From NCBI RefSeq assembly GCF_030499575.1, contig NZ_JASTLC010000001.1, positions 7,464,001 through 7,528,000 on the forward strand: a stretch of DNA of 64,000 nt. The letters run 5' to 3'. Below, piece by piece: positions 29,601 through 37,305 of the stretch. The first letter of the stretch is position 1; the number at the start of each line of letters is the position of its first letter. The notes beneath the pieces are model-generated. The model was not told the DNA's origin, did no database searches, and saw only the letters and a program-made list of their open reading frames with translations. Both the position numbers and the translations under genes were made by a program. Source of the DNA: Streptomyces sp. DG2A-72. Lineage in GTDB: Bacteria > Actinomycetota > Actinomycetes > Streptomycetales > Streptomycetaceae.

Positions 29601-29703
29601 CCTGTCCAAACTCGGCGTCTCGGGCAGGGGAGAGGCGGCGGCGGTGGCGCATCGGCTGGGGCTGTTTCCGTCGGGGCATGAGGACCGGCTCGCCGCGCGA
29701 TAA
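26647..29703 (+). CDS. Large LuxR-family ATPase regulator (LAL type)
   Basis: About 1018 residues. An N-terminal AAA/STAND ATPase has VFVGRGDEL at ~16, Walker A GGEAGVGKTR at ~43 and Walker B VVALEDLHWAD at ~160. A long helical TPR-like middle with repeated LERAMELWD/AERAVEYARM-type helices follows, and a C-terminal LuxR HTH has LTGRERDVLRLVSAGRTNRQ and a recognition region SPKTASVHVSNIL (~948-1010). Such proteins are ATP- and ligand-controlled activators of secondary metabolism or sugar use. The frame is open to ATG 26512, but the first 45 codons are low complexity and contain a terminator-like hairpin, so I place the start at ATG 26647 (GTG 26659 is also possible). Its target is unknown. 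Confidence 0.88.
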   Translation: MLGAVETRSVSPVFVGRGDELDMLNDALAGAAAGEPQALLIGGEAGVGKTRLVEEFATAACRQGAVVALGGCVEIGADGLPFASFSAALRALRRALPEELAAAAAGQEEELARLLPEMGETLTARATSRDDEEAMARLFELTARLLERVAADHTVVVALEDLHWADASARHLLAYLFRTLRTGRLVVLATYRSDDIHRRHPLRPLLAELDRLRTVRRIELSRFSREEVSRQIAGILAAEPDPAQVDEIFQRSDGNAFFVEELAVSAAEGSRTGLTDSLRDLLLVRVEGLPESAQRVARIVAEGGSAVEYRLLAAIAGLAEDDLIEALRAAVNANILSAAPDKDGYRFRHSLVREAVGDDLLPGERSRLNRRYAEALEVDPTLVPVDERVMRLASYWYHAHDAAKALPAVLAASVTARRRHAYSEQLRLLERAMELWDTAPEEIRATLRPVDYTEVYPPCGCDPATTPLRSLDLMAEAAVAGRLCGERERALKITKRAIRLLEDEGDSLRAAWFWNQRARLIQALGRGDGWQELATAQNLVRGLPPSEVHAEVLSSVANWSMLHNPGPDALTAAERAVEYARMVGARDIEMNARLTFGGLMIDSGDIEPGLAQVYRVKEQVATLGDVSVMGRAFVNLPSHLEGIGRSQEAVAVLQEGVDFARGLGLPDTEAWVWGNLADSLHSLGRWTEAAEAADTSERVGQSAKPRGFRAKTHALLALARGDLAEAGRQLSAARGHFGTHDNVPQLELPLVRIAIGIAVAEGRLLDARAELERVLDTGFPPGTQRYAWPLLLTAATAEADARGLSTADAGRAEILDRIRTATKTLATNVPVWQAYERWVRAELLRAEARGTPDDWSEVVAAFECLDRPYHLARVRYRLAEALLPSGGDDERDRAAELLRLAHAVADHLGARPLADATALLAQRARLALTHTPKQPLAPADPADALGLTGRERDVLRLVSAGRTNRQIAEELFISPKTASVHVSNILSKLGVSGRGEAAAVAHRLGLFPSGHEDRLAAR

Positions 29704-29732
29704 TGGAGGTCGGCCACTCGGGAGGAGCCGTC

Positions 29733-29927
29733 TTGTACCAGATTGAGTTCACCGAGCGTGCTGCGGCACAGCGAGATGCGCTCCCCGAGGACCGACGCAA
29801 GCTTCTGGAGCGCGGGCTCTTGAGACTCGCCGAGGACCCTTTCACGACGGTGTCGCAGGCCGTCAGCGGTGAGGACATCCGGATCGTCTCCGTGGCGGTC
29901 CTCGATCAGTCGCTCATAGACGAATAA
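29733..29927 (+). CDS. Short ParE/RelE-like protein, probably internally deleted
   Basis: A 64-residue ORF with a TTG start at 29733 behind GGGAGGAG (an ATG at 29703 is in frame but without a good site). The first half, YQIEFTERAAAQRDALPEDR and LLRLAEDPF, looks like the N-terminal helices of streptomycete ParE/RelE-type small proteins. The second half is much too short: after VSQAVSGEDI the usual stretch of beta-strands containing the RNA-binding arginines is absent and the chain ends SVAVLDQSLIDE. No antitoxin gene is adjacent. Either a decayed toxin-like gene or a short divergent relative; probably not an active toxin. Confidence 0.5.
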   Translation: MYQIEFTERAAAQRDALPEDRRKLLERGLLRLAEDPFTTVSQAVSGEDIRIVSVAVLDQSLIDE

Positions 29928-29962
29928 TCACCGCTGCCACGTGGCCCGGGGAAGGAAGAACC

Positions 29963-30159
29963 ATGTTCAACGCCTTCGAGGAACTGTTCTCCCCGGGCCG
30001 CAAGCACACCCGTGACGAGCAGAACCGGCTGGAACTGACCCGGGAGGATGTCGGGGACGGGCCCCCGGGCGCGGTCCGATAGATCTTGCGTCCGGGAAGG
30101 TCGTCGTACGGCAGTCGACGCCGGATGAGGACGACACGGAGTCCGCCGCCGGGGAGTGA
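29963..30159 (+). pseudogene. DUF6191-type small protein, frameshifted
   Basis: ATG 29963, with GGGGAAGGAAG as ribosome binding site, starts MFNAFEELFSPGRKHTRDE, the recognisable N-terminus of a small streptomycete family (DUF6191). That frame stops at 30080-30082. The family's C-terminal part continues in another frame through PGRGPIDLASGKVVVRQ to a TGA at 30157-30159. One base is missing, or two extra are present, in the GC-rich run around 30055-30066 (GACGGGCCCCCGGG). If restored, the protein would be about 65 residues. It could be a real frameshift or a sequencing error in the C-run. The function of the family is unknown. Confidence 0.7.
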
Positions 30160-30168
30160 GAGGCGGGC

Positions 30169-31344
30169 CTACTTCACCTGCACCTCCAGGATCCGGTCGT
30201 CGCCGCCGGACGGGGAACCGCGCCCGTCGGTCTCACTGGTCACCAGCCACAGCTTGTCGCCGCCCGCCGAGACCACTGTGCGCAGCCGGCCGTACTCGCC
30301 TTCGAGGAAGGCCTGGGGGTCGGCCGAGGCCTCCGTGCCCTTGAGGGGGATGCGCCACAGGCGTTCGCCCCTCAGGCCCGCCATCCAGACGGAGCCCTCG
30401 GCGTAGGCGATGCCGCTGGGGGAGGCGTCCTCCGTGCCCCACTGGGCTATGGGGTTGTGGTAGGCGGAGTTGTCGGACTTGCCCTCGGCCTCCGGCCAGC
30501 CGTAGTTGTCGCCCGGCTTGATCGCGTTCAGCTCGTCCCAGGTGTTCTGGCCGAACTCCGCGGCGAACAGCCGCTGTTTGGAGTCCCAGGCAAGGCCCTG
30601 CACATTGCGGTGGCCGTAGGAGTACACGGGCGAGTTCGAGAACGGGTTGCCCGGTGCCGGGTCGCCCTCCGGGGTCAGGCGGAGGATCTTGCCGCCCAGG
30701 GAGTCCTGGTCCTGGGACAGCCCTTCCTCACCGCTCTCGCCCGTGCCCGCGTACAGCATCTTGTCCGGGCCGAAGGCGATCCGGCCGCCATTGTGGATGA
30801 AGCCCTTGGGGATGCCCCGGAAGATCGTGTTGGGCGCGCCGAGCTGTTCGCCGGACGGTTTCCCCTCCTCGTACAGCATGCGGACGATGCGGTTGTCCGA
30901 GGCCGAGGTGAAGTACGCGTAGATCATGTGGTCCGAGGCGTAGTCCGGGGAGAGCGCGAGGCCCATGAGGCCGCCCTCTCCCGCCGGGGACACCCCGGGC
31001 ACCTCGCCCAGCTCGGTCTTCTTGCCCGTCTCCGTGTCGACCCGGGTGACCGTGGCCTCGTCGCGTGAGGAGACCAGCAGGTCGCCGTCGGGGAGCGGGG
31101 CCAGGCCCCACGGGGTGCTCAGGTCCTCGGTGACCGTGCGCACGACCTTCACCGAGCCCTTCGCGGGCGGGGTGGCCTCGGCGGCCTGTCCCGAGGGCGA
31201 TGACTGCGGGCTCGTACCACCCGCTGAAGCGCTCTCCTCGCCGCCCGACGATCCCGAGCCTCCGTCGTCGGAGGAGCAGCCGGCCGTCAGCAGGAGTGTG
31301 GCGGCGGCCAATACGGCCGCCACAGCTCGACGTTGCACGATCAT
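30169..31344 (-). CDS. Secreted PQQ-dependent sugar dehydrogenase-like lipoprotein (GSDH fold)
   Basis: A 391-residue lipoprotein: signal MIVQRRAVAAVLAAATLLL with a lipobox ending TAGC, a Ser/Gly linker to ~residue 60, then a six-bladed propeller of the glucose/sorbosone dehydrogenase family. Motifs include LSTPWGLAPLPDGDLLVSSR, GEGGLMGLALSPDY, HNGGRIAFGPDKMLYAGTGE, YGHRNVQGLAW, and EFGQNTWDELN with GDNYGWP. Family members oxidise aldoses using PQQ outside the membrane. ATG 31344 is preferred because GAAGGGA precedes it; an in-frame ATG lies at 31377. Whether it is active is unknown, as PQQ-synthesis genes are not in view. Confidence 0.88.
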   Translation of the reverse strand: MIVQRRAVAAVLAAATLLLTAGCSSDDGGSGSSGGEESASAGGTSPQSSPSGQAAEATPPAKGSVKVVRTVTEDLSTPWGLAPLPDGDLLVSSRDEATVTRVDTETGKKTELGEVPGVSPAGEGGLMGLALSPDYASDHMIYAYFTSASDNRIVRMLYEEGKPSGEQLGAPNTIFRGIPKGFIHNGGRIAFGPDKMLYAGTGESGEEGLSQDQDSLGGKILRLTPEGDPAPGNPFSNSPVYSYGHRNVQGLAWDSKQRLFAAEFGQNTWDELNAIKPGDNYGWPEAEGKSDNSAYHNPIAQWGTEDASPSGIAYAEGSVWMAGLRGERLWRIPLKGTEASADPQAFLEGEYGRLRTVVSAGGDKLWLVTSETDGRGSPSGGDDRILEVQVK

Positions 31345-31490
31345 GGTCCCTTCGACGCGGCGAGTTCTACTTGTCATACACCGCTCGCGCCCCACAGGTT
31401 CCCGATCAGCCAATCCCGAATCACCCCAGGGCCAACCAAGCTCCGGACATCGGCACCAGAACGTCCCGAAACGTCCGCAACCCGCCGCGT

Positions 31491-32489
31491 TCAGTCCCAG
31501 GACCCCTGCGCCCCCGGCAGCTCCGCCACCTCCGCCAGGTCCCGCGCCGTGAGCCCCACCCCGGCCGCCGCCGCGTTCTCCGCCACCCAGCGCTCCTGCT
31601 TGGCGCCCGGCACCGCGACCGCATGGCGTCCCTGGGCCAGCACCCATGCCAGGGACACCTGGGCGGGTGTGATGTCCTCGCCATGGCGGCGCGCCACCCG
31701 GCGCAGACCGGCCACGATCGGCTGGTTCGCGGCCATCATCTCGGCCGTGAAGCGGGGGTGACGGGCCCGGACGTCGTCCGGTTCGAAGCCCTCGCCGGGT
31801 GTGAGCGTGCCGGTCAGGAAGCCGTTGCCGAGCGGCATCGCCGCCAGGAAACCGACGCCGCGCGCCTCGCACCACGGCAGCAGCGTCTCCAGCGCCTCCG
31901 GCGACCACACCGACAGCTCCGCCTGCACCGCGCTCACCGGGAAGACCTGCTGCACCCGCTGCAACTGCCGGACCGTCGCGTCGTGCAGCCGGGCCCCCGG
32001 CCGCCGCCCGGAGCGCGCGCCCACCGCGCACAGCCCCAACGCCCGTACCTTTCCGGCCTGGACCAGCTCCGCCATCGCGCCCCAGGTCTCCTCGACCGGA
32101 ACCTCCGGGTCCGCTCGGTGCAGCTGGTAGAGGTCGATGTAATCGGTCTGCAGTCGCCGCAGCGACGCGTCGCACGCCCGCTTCACATAGCCCGGCCGCC
32201 CGTTGGCCACGACGTGCTGCTCGCCGACCAGCAGGCCGACCTTCGTCGACACGAAGGCGTCCTCGCGGCGCTCCTTCAGCACCCGCCCCACCAGCAGCTC
32301 ATTGGTGAACGGGCCGTACATGTCGGCCGTGTCGAGCAGGTTCGTGCCCAGATCGAGCGCCCGGTGCACGGCCCTGAGCGACTCGTCGCCCCGCTGCCGC
32401 GAGCCGCTGTACGCCCAGCTCATCGGCATGCACCCGAGTCCGACGGCCCCCACCACGAGCGCCGCCGCGCCGATCGTCCTGCGCTCCAC
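31491..32489 (-). CDS. Aldo/keto reductase
   Basis: A 332-residue NADPH-dependent reductase of the AKR barrel family. The catalytic Asp and Tyr are in DTADMYGPFTNE near residue 54, the Lys is in STKVG near 80 and the His in YQLHRADP near 123; the cofactor-binding end AVPGAKQERWVAENA is near 300. It belongs to the general-stress YajO/PLR-like group and its substrate is open. GTG 32489 is selected because GGGAGGGTTACGGGCAG precedes it; an in-frame TTG lies at 32522. The gene is divergent from the D-2-hydroxyacid dehydrogenase gene, with a MITE-like repeat between them. Confidence 0.9.
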   Translation of the reverse strand: MERRTIGAAALVVGAVGLGCMPMSWAYSGSRQRGDESLRAVHRALDLGTNLLDTADMYGPFTNELLVGRVLKERREDAFVSTKVGLLVGEQHVVANGRPGYVKRACDASLRRLQTDYIDLYQLHRADPEVPVEETWGAMAELVQAGKVRALGLCAVGARSGRRPGARLHDATVRQLQRVQQVFPVSAVQAELSVWSPEALETLLPWCEARGVGFLAAMPLGNGFLTGTLTPGEGFEPDDVRARHPRFTAEMMAANQPIVAGLRRVARRHGEDITPAQVSLAWVLAQGRHAVAVPGAKQERWVAENAAAAGVGLTARDLAEVAELPGAQGSWD

Positions 32490-32551
32490 CTGCCCGTAAC
32501 CCTCCCTCTTCCGCGCCCCCAACCTAACCTCTGAGCCCTCGCACCCCTGAC

Positions 32552-32641
32552 CTAGGGCCTGTCCCGCGGATCCTGCCGCAGACGCGGGGCTGATCAGGCA
32601 CCGCCGCCTCCCTCCGACCTGATCCGCCGGACAGGCCCTAG
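32552..32641. mobile_element. 90-bp MITE-like element with 21-bp terminal inverted repeats
   Basis: Left end (32552-32572) begins CTAGGGCCTGTCCCGCGG and right end (32621-32641) is its inverse complement with one difference in 21 bases. CTAG is present at both ends, possibly a target duplication. The inside is 48 bases with no gene. From memory, GGGCCTGTCC-type ends occur on IS5-group elements and on many short repeats in Streptomyces. No transposase is present. Confidence 0.7.
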
Positions 32642-32650
32642 CCTCCTGGC

Positions 32651-33649
32651 ATGACTGCTGACGTGTGGCTGCCCATCCCGCCGGAAGAGATCGAAGGGCT
32701 CCCGGAAGGGCCGAACTACCGCTACTGGAACGGTGGCGAGGACTTCCCCGCGGACCCTGCCGACTGCGTCTACTACGTGGTGCCCTATATGAAGGCGCCC
32801 GAGATCGGGCAGCGCCCGCTGCCCGAGATGACGTCCCTCCAGGTCGTGCAGACCCTGTCCGCCGGCATCGACCACGTCGAGCCGGGGCTGAGGCATCTGC
32901 GTTCCGGCGTACGGCTGTGCAACGCGCGCGGGGTGCACGAGGCGAGCACCGCCGAGCTCACGCTCACCCTGATCCTCGCCTCGCTGCGCGGTGTCCCCGA
33001 CTTCGTGCGGGCGCAGGACCGGGGCGAGTGGCTCGGCGGGTTCCGGCCGGCGCTGGCCGACAAGAACGTGCTCATCGTGGGATACGGCTCGATCGGCGCC
33101 GCCATCGAGGACCGGCTCGCGCCTTTTGAGCTCGCGCGGGTGGCGCGCGTCGCGCGCTCTGAGCGCACCACGGCGCGCGGCCTGGTGCACCCGCTCACCG
33201 AACTGCCCGCCCTGCTGCCCGAGGCGGACGTCGTCATCCTGTCCACGCCCCTGACCGAAAACACCCGCCACCTGGTCAACTCCGACTTCCTGGCCCGGAT
33301 GAAGGACGGCGCGCTCCTCGTCAACGTCGCCCGCGGCGCGGTCGTCGACACCAAGGCCCTGCTCGCCGAACTGGAGAGCCGTCGCATCACCGCCGCCCTC
33401 GACGTCACCGACCCCGAACCGCTGCCCCGCGAACACCCCCTGTGGCACGCGCCCGGCGTGCTCATCAGCCCCCACGTCGGCGGGCCCACATCCGCCTTCC
33501 TGCCGCGCGCCAAGCGGCTTCTCACGGACCAGTTGAGCCGTTTCATGAACCATGAGCCGCTGCGGAACGTGATCCTTACGACAGGCGCGACCGGCATACG
33601 CGCGACGGATGCCGCGAGCGCACAGGAGCCGGACGAAACGGGCGTGTAA
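32651..33649 (+). CDS. D-isomer-specific 2-hydroxyacid dehydrogenase
   Basis: A 332-residue NAD(P)-dependent oxidoreductase. Seen: the substrate loop TLSAGIDHVEPG near residue 75, NAD motif VLIVGYGSIGAAIEDRL near 143, the catalytic Arg in LLVNVARGAVVD near 231, Glu in VTDPEPLP near 258 and His in ISPHVGGPT near 275. Family members act on glycerate, glyoxylate or other 2-oxoacids. There is no ribosome binding site before ATG 32651; TAGCCT at 32639-32644, overlapping the MITE end, lies six bases upstream, so the mRNA may be leaderless. A stop at 33647-33649 is followed by the promoter region of the GGDEF gene. Confidence 0.9.
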   Translation: MTADVWLPIPPEEIEGLPEGPNYRYWNGGEDFPADPADCVYYVVPYMKAPEIGQRPLPEMTSLQVVQTLSAGIDHVEPGLRHLRSGVRLCNARGVHEASTAELTLTLILASLRGVPDFVRAQDRGEWLGGFRPALADKNVLIVGYGSIGAAIEDRLAPFELARVARVARSERTTARGLVHPLTELPALLPEADVVILSTPLTENTRHLVNSDFLARMKDGALLVNVARGAVVDTKALLAELESRRITAALDVTDPEPLPREHPLWHAPGVLISPHVGGPTSAFLPRAKRLLTDQLSRFMNHEPLRNVILTTGATGIRATDAASAQEPDETGV

Positions 33650-33731
33650 TCCGCTTCGAGTACCCTCCGCAATCCTCCGAACGCGGTACGTGCCCACATC
33701 GTCGCTGGTCGTCACGGAGCGTAGAGAGGCT

Positions 33732-33821
33732 ATGTCCCTGAGTGACGAGACTGGTGTATCGTCCCGACAGGGGATGCGCCGCGCACCGTTCGGCGCCGGG
33801 GATGGACATTTCAGACTGTGA
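33732..33821 (+). CDS. Possible 29-aa upstream ORF coupled to the GGDEF gene
   Basis: A 29-codon ORF from ATG 33732 (weak AGAGG site just upstream) that begins MSLSDETGVSSRQG. It ends in a TGA overlapping the GTG at 33818 (GTGA), which would start the following 1085-residue protein. It resembles nothing I know. It may be a leader that couples translation, or a chance ORF; the exact overlap is its only support. Confidence 0.35.
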   Translation: MSLSDETGVSSRQGMRRAPFGAGDGHFRL

Positions 33822-36800
33822 GGGGGGCGACGGGCGATGCACGGCCTATGGACGAACGATCCGACGCGGCGAGGCCGCCGGCGGCGACCCTGGGGCACCG
33901 CCGCGCGCAGACGCGGCCACCACGCCAATCACCACAGCCATCATCACCGCAGGCACAGCAGCCGCAGGAGGCATGCGCACCCGGCGCACTGGGACCCCCG
34001 GGACCCCGGAGCGGTGTGGACCGGGAGGGCCCGGTGACCTCGCCGCTGCCCACCACGACCACCCTCGACGGAGCGCTGCGCGCGCAGCGCCCGACGCGGG
34101 CGCTGCTGACCCGGCCACCGTCCTCCGGCGGCGCGTCGAGCCCGGTCCTCCAACTGTCACTGGCCCTGGTGTGCGCGGGATACGCCGTCGGTTCCGCGCT
34201 CGGCTGGGGCTCACACCAAGTCGCGCTGATCATGGGCGACTTCGGTCTGAGCGCCGCGGCGGCCGCCGCGGCCGTGTCCTGCTTTCTCTATGCCCGAAGC
34301 CGGCGCATCCGGTTTCGGCCCGCCTGGCTGCTGTTCGCACTCTCCTCGGCGATGGCAGCCCTCGGCAACCTGGTCTGGGGGTGGTACGAGGTGGTCCTCG
34401 GACAGCCCGTGCCCAGCCCCAGCTACGCCAACCTGTTCTTCCTCTGCTTCGCACCGCCCGCCATCGTGGGCCTGCTGGTCCTCGCCAAACGGCCGGTGAC
34501 GAAGGCGGGCTGGGTCTGCCTGGGCCTCGACGCCTGGCTGATCGGCGGCTCGCTGCTGACGCTGTCGTGGAGCCTCGCGCTCGCCCAGGCGGCGAAGTCC
34601 GAGGGATCGAGCGTGGCGCACACCGCGCTGTCGCTGGCCTACCCGCTGATGGACATCGCCCTGGTCAGCATGGTGCTCGCGCTGCACTTCCGGCGCTCCT
34701 CGGGGAACCGCACCGCCGTGAACACCGCGATCGGCGCGCTCGCCCTGACCGTGATGTGCGACGCCCTGTTCACCTCACCGCTGCTGCACTACACCTACCG
34801 TTCCGGCCAGTTGCTGGACGCGGGGTGGTTCGCCGGCTCGCTGCTCCTGGCGTACGCCCCCTGGGCCGCACCGCGGCACGGGCAACCGGAGGACGAGGGG
34901 CACACGCGCGTGGTGCACGAGCACCTGCCCGGACAGCGTGGCGGCGGCCACCACCACACACCTCCGCAGGGAGGTGATCACAGCCGGTATCCGGCCGCCC
35001 GGCCCATCGCCGGTTCGCTGGCCGCCCTCACGCCGTATCTCGCCGCCGCGGTCTGCACCCTGGGGATCCTCTACAACGTCCTCAACGGCCGCAGCGTCGA
35101 CCGCGTGGTGCTCCTCACCGGCGGCACGGTCGTGCTCGCCCTCGTGGTGCGCCAGGGCATCATGCTGCTCGACAACATCACCCTCACCCAGGAACTGGCG
35201 CAGAAGGAGAACCACTTCCGCTCCCTGGTGCAGGGCTCCAGCGACGTCATCATGATCGCCGCACCCAACGGCATCCTCCGGTACGTCTCCCCGGCCGCCG
35301 CCGGGGTCTACGGCCGCCCCGCCGAGGACCTCGTGGGTACGGAACTGGCCGATCTCATCCACCCGGAGGATCTGGGCTGCGTGGTGCACGAGGTGCGCCG
35401 CTTCCTCGCCGCCAGCCCGCTCGAAGAACCCACTACGCGCATCGAGTGCCGCTTCAAGGCCGGCGGTGGGGGCTGGCTCAATGTCGAGTCCACCGTCAAC
35501 CGCCACCACGGCGGCCTCATCTTCAACAGCCGGGACGTGACCGAAAGAGTGCGCCTGCAGGCGCAGCTCCAGCACAACGCCGAACACGACCCGCTCACCG
35601 ACCTGCCCAACCGCGCCCTGTTCACCCAGCGCGTCCAGCAGGCCCTGTCCGGCCGTCGCGCCTCCGACCGGGGCGCCGCACTCGCCGGTACGGCCGTCCT
35701 CTTCATCGACCTCGACGGCTTCAAGGCGGTCAACGACACCATCGGGCACCAGGCCGGGGACGAACTGCTCGTCCAGGCCGCCCGCAGACTCCAGGACGGC
35801 GTCCGCCAGGGCGACACCGCTGCCCGCCTGGGCGGCGACGAGTTCGCGGCCCTGATCGTCGGGGACGGCACCCGTGACCGCGCCTCCCGCGAACGTCACA
35901 TACTGGAGCTCGCCGACCGCCTCAGGGTCACGCTCTCGCAGCCGTATCTCATCGACGGCAACGACGTCCGGGTCAACGCGTCCATCGGCGTGGCCTTCGC
36001 CGAGGCGGGCCTGGGCGCGGGCGAGATCCAGCGCAACGCCGACCTCGCCATGTACCGCGCCAAGGCGGCCGGCAAGGGCCGCGTGGAGTTGTACGCACCG
36101 CAGATGCAGCAGGACGTCGTACGGAAGGCGGAGCTGGCCACGCGCCTGCGGGCCGCGCTGCACGACGGCGAGTTCGCGCTGCTGCACCAGCCCGTCGTCT
36201 GTCTCGAGAACGGCCGGATCACATCGGTCGCCGCTCAGGCGCGCTGGCGATCTTCGCAGGGGGTGCTGTTCACCCCGGCCGAGTTCCTGCGGGTGGCCGA
36301 GGACAGCGACAAGACGCAGGAGCTGGGCCGCTGGGTGCTCGAGGAGGCCGTCGAGCAGGCAGCCGAGCGGGCCGCGACGGGGTCGGCCGTCCCGGTGACC
36401 GTACGGGTGAGTGCCCGGCGGCTGCTGGACCGGTCGATGCCGCTCGGCTCGATCGAGGCGCTGCTCACCCGGCACGGGCTGCCGTCCGGGGCGCTGGTGA
36501 TCGAGCTGGCGGACACCGATCCGCGCGTGTCCCTGGACGAGCTGGAGCGACGTCTTGGGGTGTTGCACCGGCTGGGTGTCCGGATCGCGCTCGACGGCTT
36601 CGGCAGCGGATACGGGGCGATCACCGCGCTCAGGCGGCTCCCCGTCGACGTACTGAAACTCGACCGCTCGCTGGTCGAGGGCGTTGTCGAGTCGGCTCGG
36701 CTGCACAAGATCACCAGTGGGCTGCTGCGGATCGCCGGTGATCTGGGGCTGCAGTCAGTGGCGGACGGCGTGGACCTTCCGGAGCAGGTCGTGGCCCTGC

Positions 36801-37075
36801 GCGCGATGGGCTGCACACATGGGCAGGGCATGGCGTTCTCCGGTCCGCTGGACGAGTACCGGCTGCGCCGAGCGCTGGCTTCCGGCCACTATCCGGTGCC
36901 GCACGGCCCGGCCGAGCCCGCGTTCGCGGGTGGCGTGAGAGAACCGCAGTGGCGCCCCGGAGGTGAACGAACAATGGAAGGGGCCTCGGGGGTGTACACC
37001 GGTGGTGTCCCCGCTGTTCTCGGAGGCGGCAGTGCCCTTCGCTCACATAATGAGACTCCCGTCCCACCGCCTTGA
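33818..37075 (+). CDS. Membrane PAS-GGDEF-EAL protein, probable diguanylate cyclase with inactive EAL
   Basis: Up to 1085 residues from GTG 33818 (ATG 33848 is an alternative). A disordered Pro-rich N-terminus is followed by about nine or ten membrane helices (residues ~110-450), a PAS domain (~465-570, [19 protein letters not shown]), a GGDEF domain with intact [11 protein letters not shown] near 671 and [15 protein letters not shown], and an EAL-like domain. The EAL domain is degenerate: the motif reads AAQAR, DDFGTGYSS has become DGFGSGYGA, and AEGVE is ADGVD. It should therefore make c-di-GMP rather than cleave it. It may be the orthologue of streptomycete CdgC; I am unsure. The 3' end reaches into the ilvB promoter region. 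Confidence 0.87.
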   Translation: MRGATGDARPMDERSDAARPPAATLGHRRAQTRPPRQSPQPSSPQAQQPQEACAPGALGPPGPRSGVDREGPVTSPLPTTTTLDGALRAQRPTRALLTRPPSSGGASSPVLQLSLALVCAGYAVGSALGWGSHQVALIMGDFGLSAAAAAAAVSCFLYARSRRIRFRPAWLLFALSSAMAALGNLVWGWYEVVLGQPVPSPSYANLFFLCFAPPAIVGLLVLAKRPVTKAGWVCLGLDAWLIGGSLLTLSWSLALAQAAKSEGSSVAHTALSLAYPLMDIALVSMVLALHFRRSSGNRTAVNTAIGALALTVMCDALFTSPLLHYTYRSGQLLDAGWFAGSLLLAYAPWAAPRHGQPEDEGHTRVVHEHLPGQRGGGHHHTPPQGGDHSRYPAARPIAGSLAALTPYLAAAVCTLGILYNVLNGRSVDRVVLLTGGTVVLALVVRQGIMLLDNITLTQELAQKENHFRSLVQGSSDVIMIAAPNGILRYVSPAAAGVYGRPAEDLVGTELADLIHPEDLGCVVHEVRRFLAASPLEEPTTRIECRFKAGGGGWLNVESTVNRHHGGLIFNSRDVTERVRLQAQLQHNAEHDPLTDLPNRALFTQRVQQALSGRRASDRGAALAGTAVLFIDLDGFKAVNDTIGHQAGDELLVQAARRLQDGVRQGDTAARLGGDEFAALIVGDGTRDRASRERHILELADRLRVTLSQPYLIDGNDVRVNASIGVAFAEAGLGAGEIQRNADLAMYRAKAAGKGRVELYAPQMQQDVVRKAELATRLRAALHDGEFALLHQPVVCLENGRITSVAAQARWRSSQGVLFTPAEFLRVAEDSDKTQELGRWVLEEAVEQAAERAATGSAVPVTVRVSARRLLDRSMPLGSIEALLTRHGLPSGALVIELADTDPRVSLDELERRLGVLHRLGVRIALDGFGSGYGAITALRRLPVDVLKLDRSLVEGVVESARLHKITSGLLRIAGDLGLQSVADGVDLPEQVVALRAMGCTHGQGMAFSGPLDEYRLRRALASGHYPVPHGPAEPAFAGGVREPQWRPGGERTMEGASGVYTGGVPAVLGGGSALRSHNETPVPPP

Positions 37076-37108
37076 CATGCGGTGCGTGCCGGGGGGAGGG
37101 TCAGTGCC

Positions 37109-37150
37109 ATGCGCACCCGAATTCTCGTACTTGGAAAGCGCGTCGGCTGA
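37109..37150 (+). CDS. ilvB leader peptide ([13 protein letters not shown])
   Basis: A 13-residue leader ORF with a strong ribosome binding site (GGAGGG at 37095-37100). It carries consecutive codons Ile-Leu-Val-Leu (ATT CTC GTA CTT, 37121-37132), using codons that are rare in this genome (ATT, GTA, CTT). It is followed by a hairpin (GCTGAG 37152-37157 with CTCAGC 37168-37173) and then by a terminator before ilvB. This is the arrangement of transcription attenuation by ribosome stalling at low branched-chain aminoacyl-tRNA. Confidence 0.85.
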   Translation: MRTRILVLGKRVG

Positions 37151-37191
37151 AGCTGAGCCCCAGACCGCTCAGCGACCCCTCCCGGCGCGCT

Positions 37192-37225
37192 CCCCTCGCT
37201 TGCCTTATGGCACGAGGGGTTTTTT
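37192..37225 (+). terminator. ilvB attenuator terminator
   Basis: CCCCTCG (37192-37198) pairs with CGAGGGG (37213-37219), extended by TGCC/GGCA around a TTAT loop with a two-base bulge, then six Ts (37220-37225). A T-tract is unusual for Streptomyces and supports an intrinsic attenuator. Confidence 0.85.
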
Positions 37226-37305
37226 GTTGCACAGGCACCTGTCGTACAGCAGCCGCACACCGCACGAACTTCGCAAAAACCCTCAGCATCGAGAAGAGAA
37301 TGCCG

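Noticed and set aside
30169..32175. Sugar dehydrogenase starting at 32175 (668 codons)
   Set aside because: The extra 5' part is antisense to the aldo/keto reductase region and Gly/Arg-rich; the lipoprotein signal at 31344 marks the true start.
32552..32641. Reading the MITE as a simple terminator
   Set aside because: The arms are 48 bases apart, have CTAG at both ends and resemble IS ends; the neighbours are divergent, so no terminator is needed there.
37072..37077. Perfect TTGACA as -35 of the ilvB leader promoter
   Set aside because: No -10 lies 16-19 bases downstream; the position overlaps the leader ribosome binding site and it is part of the preceding gene's stop region.
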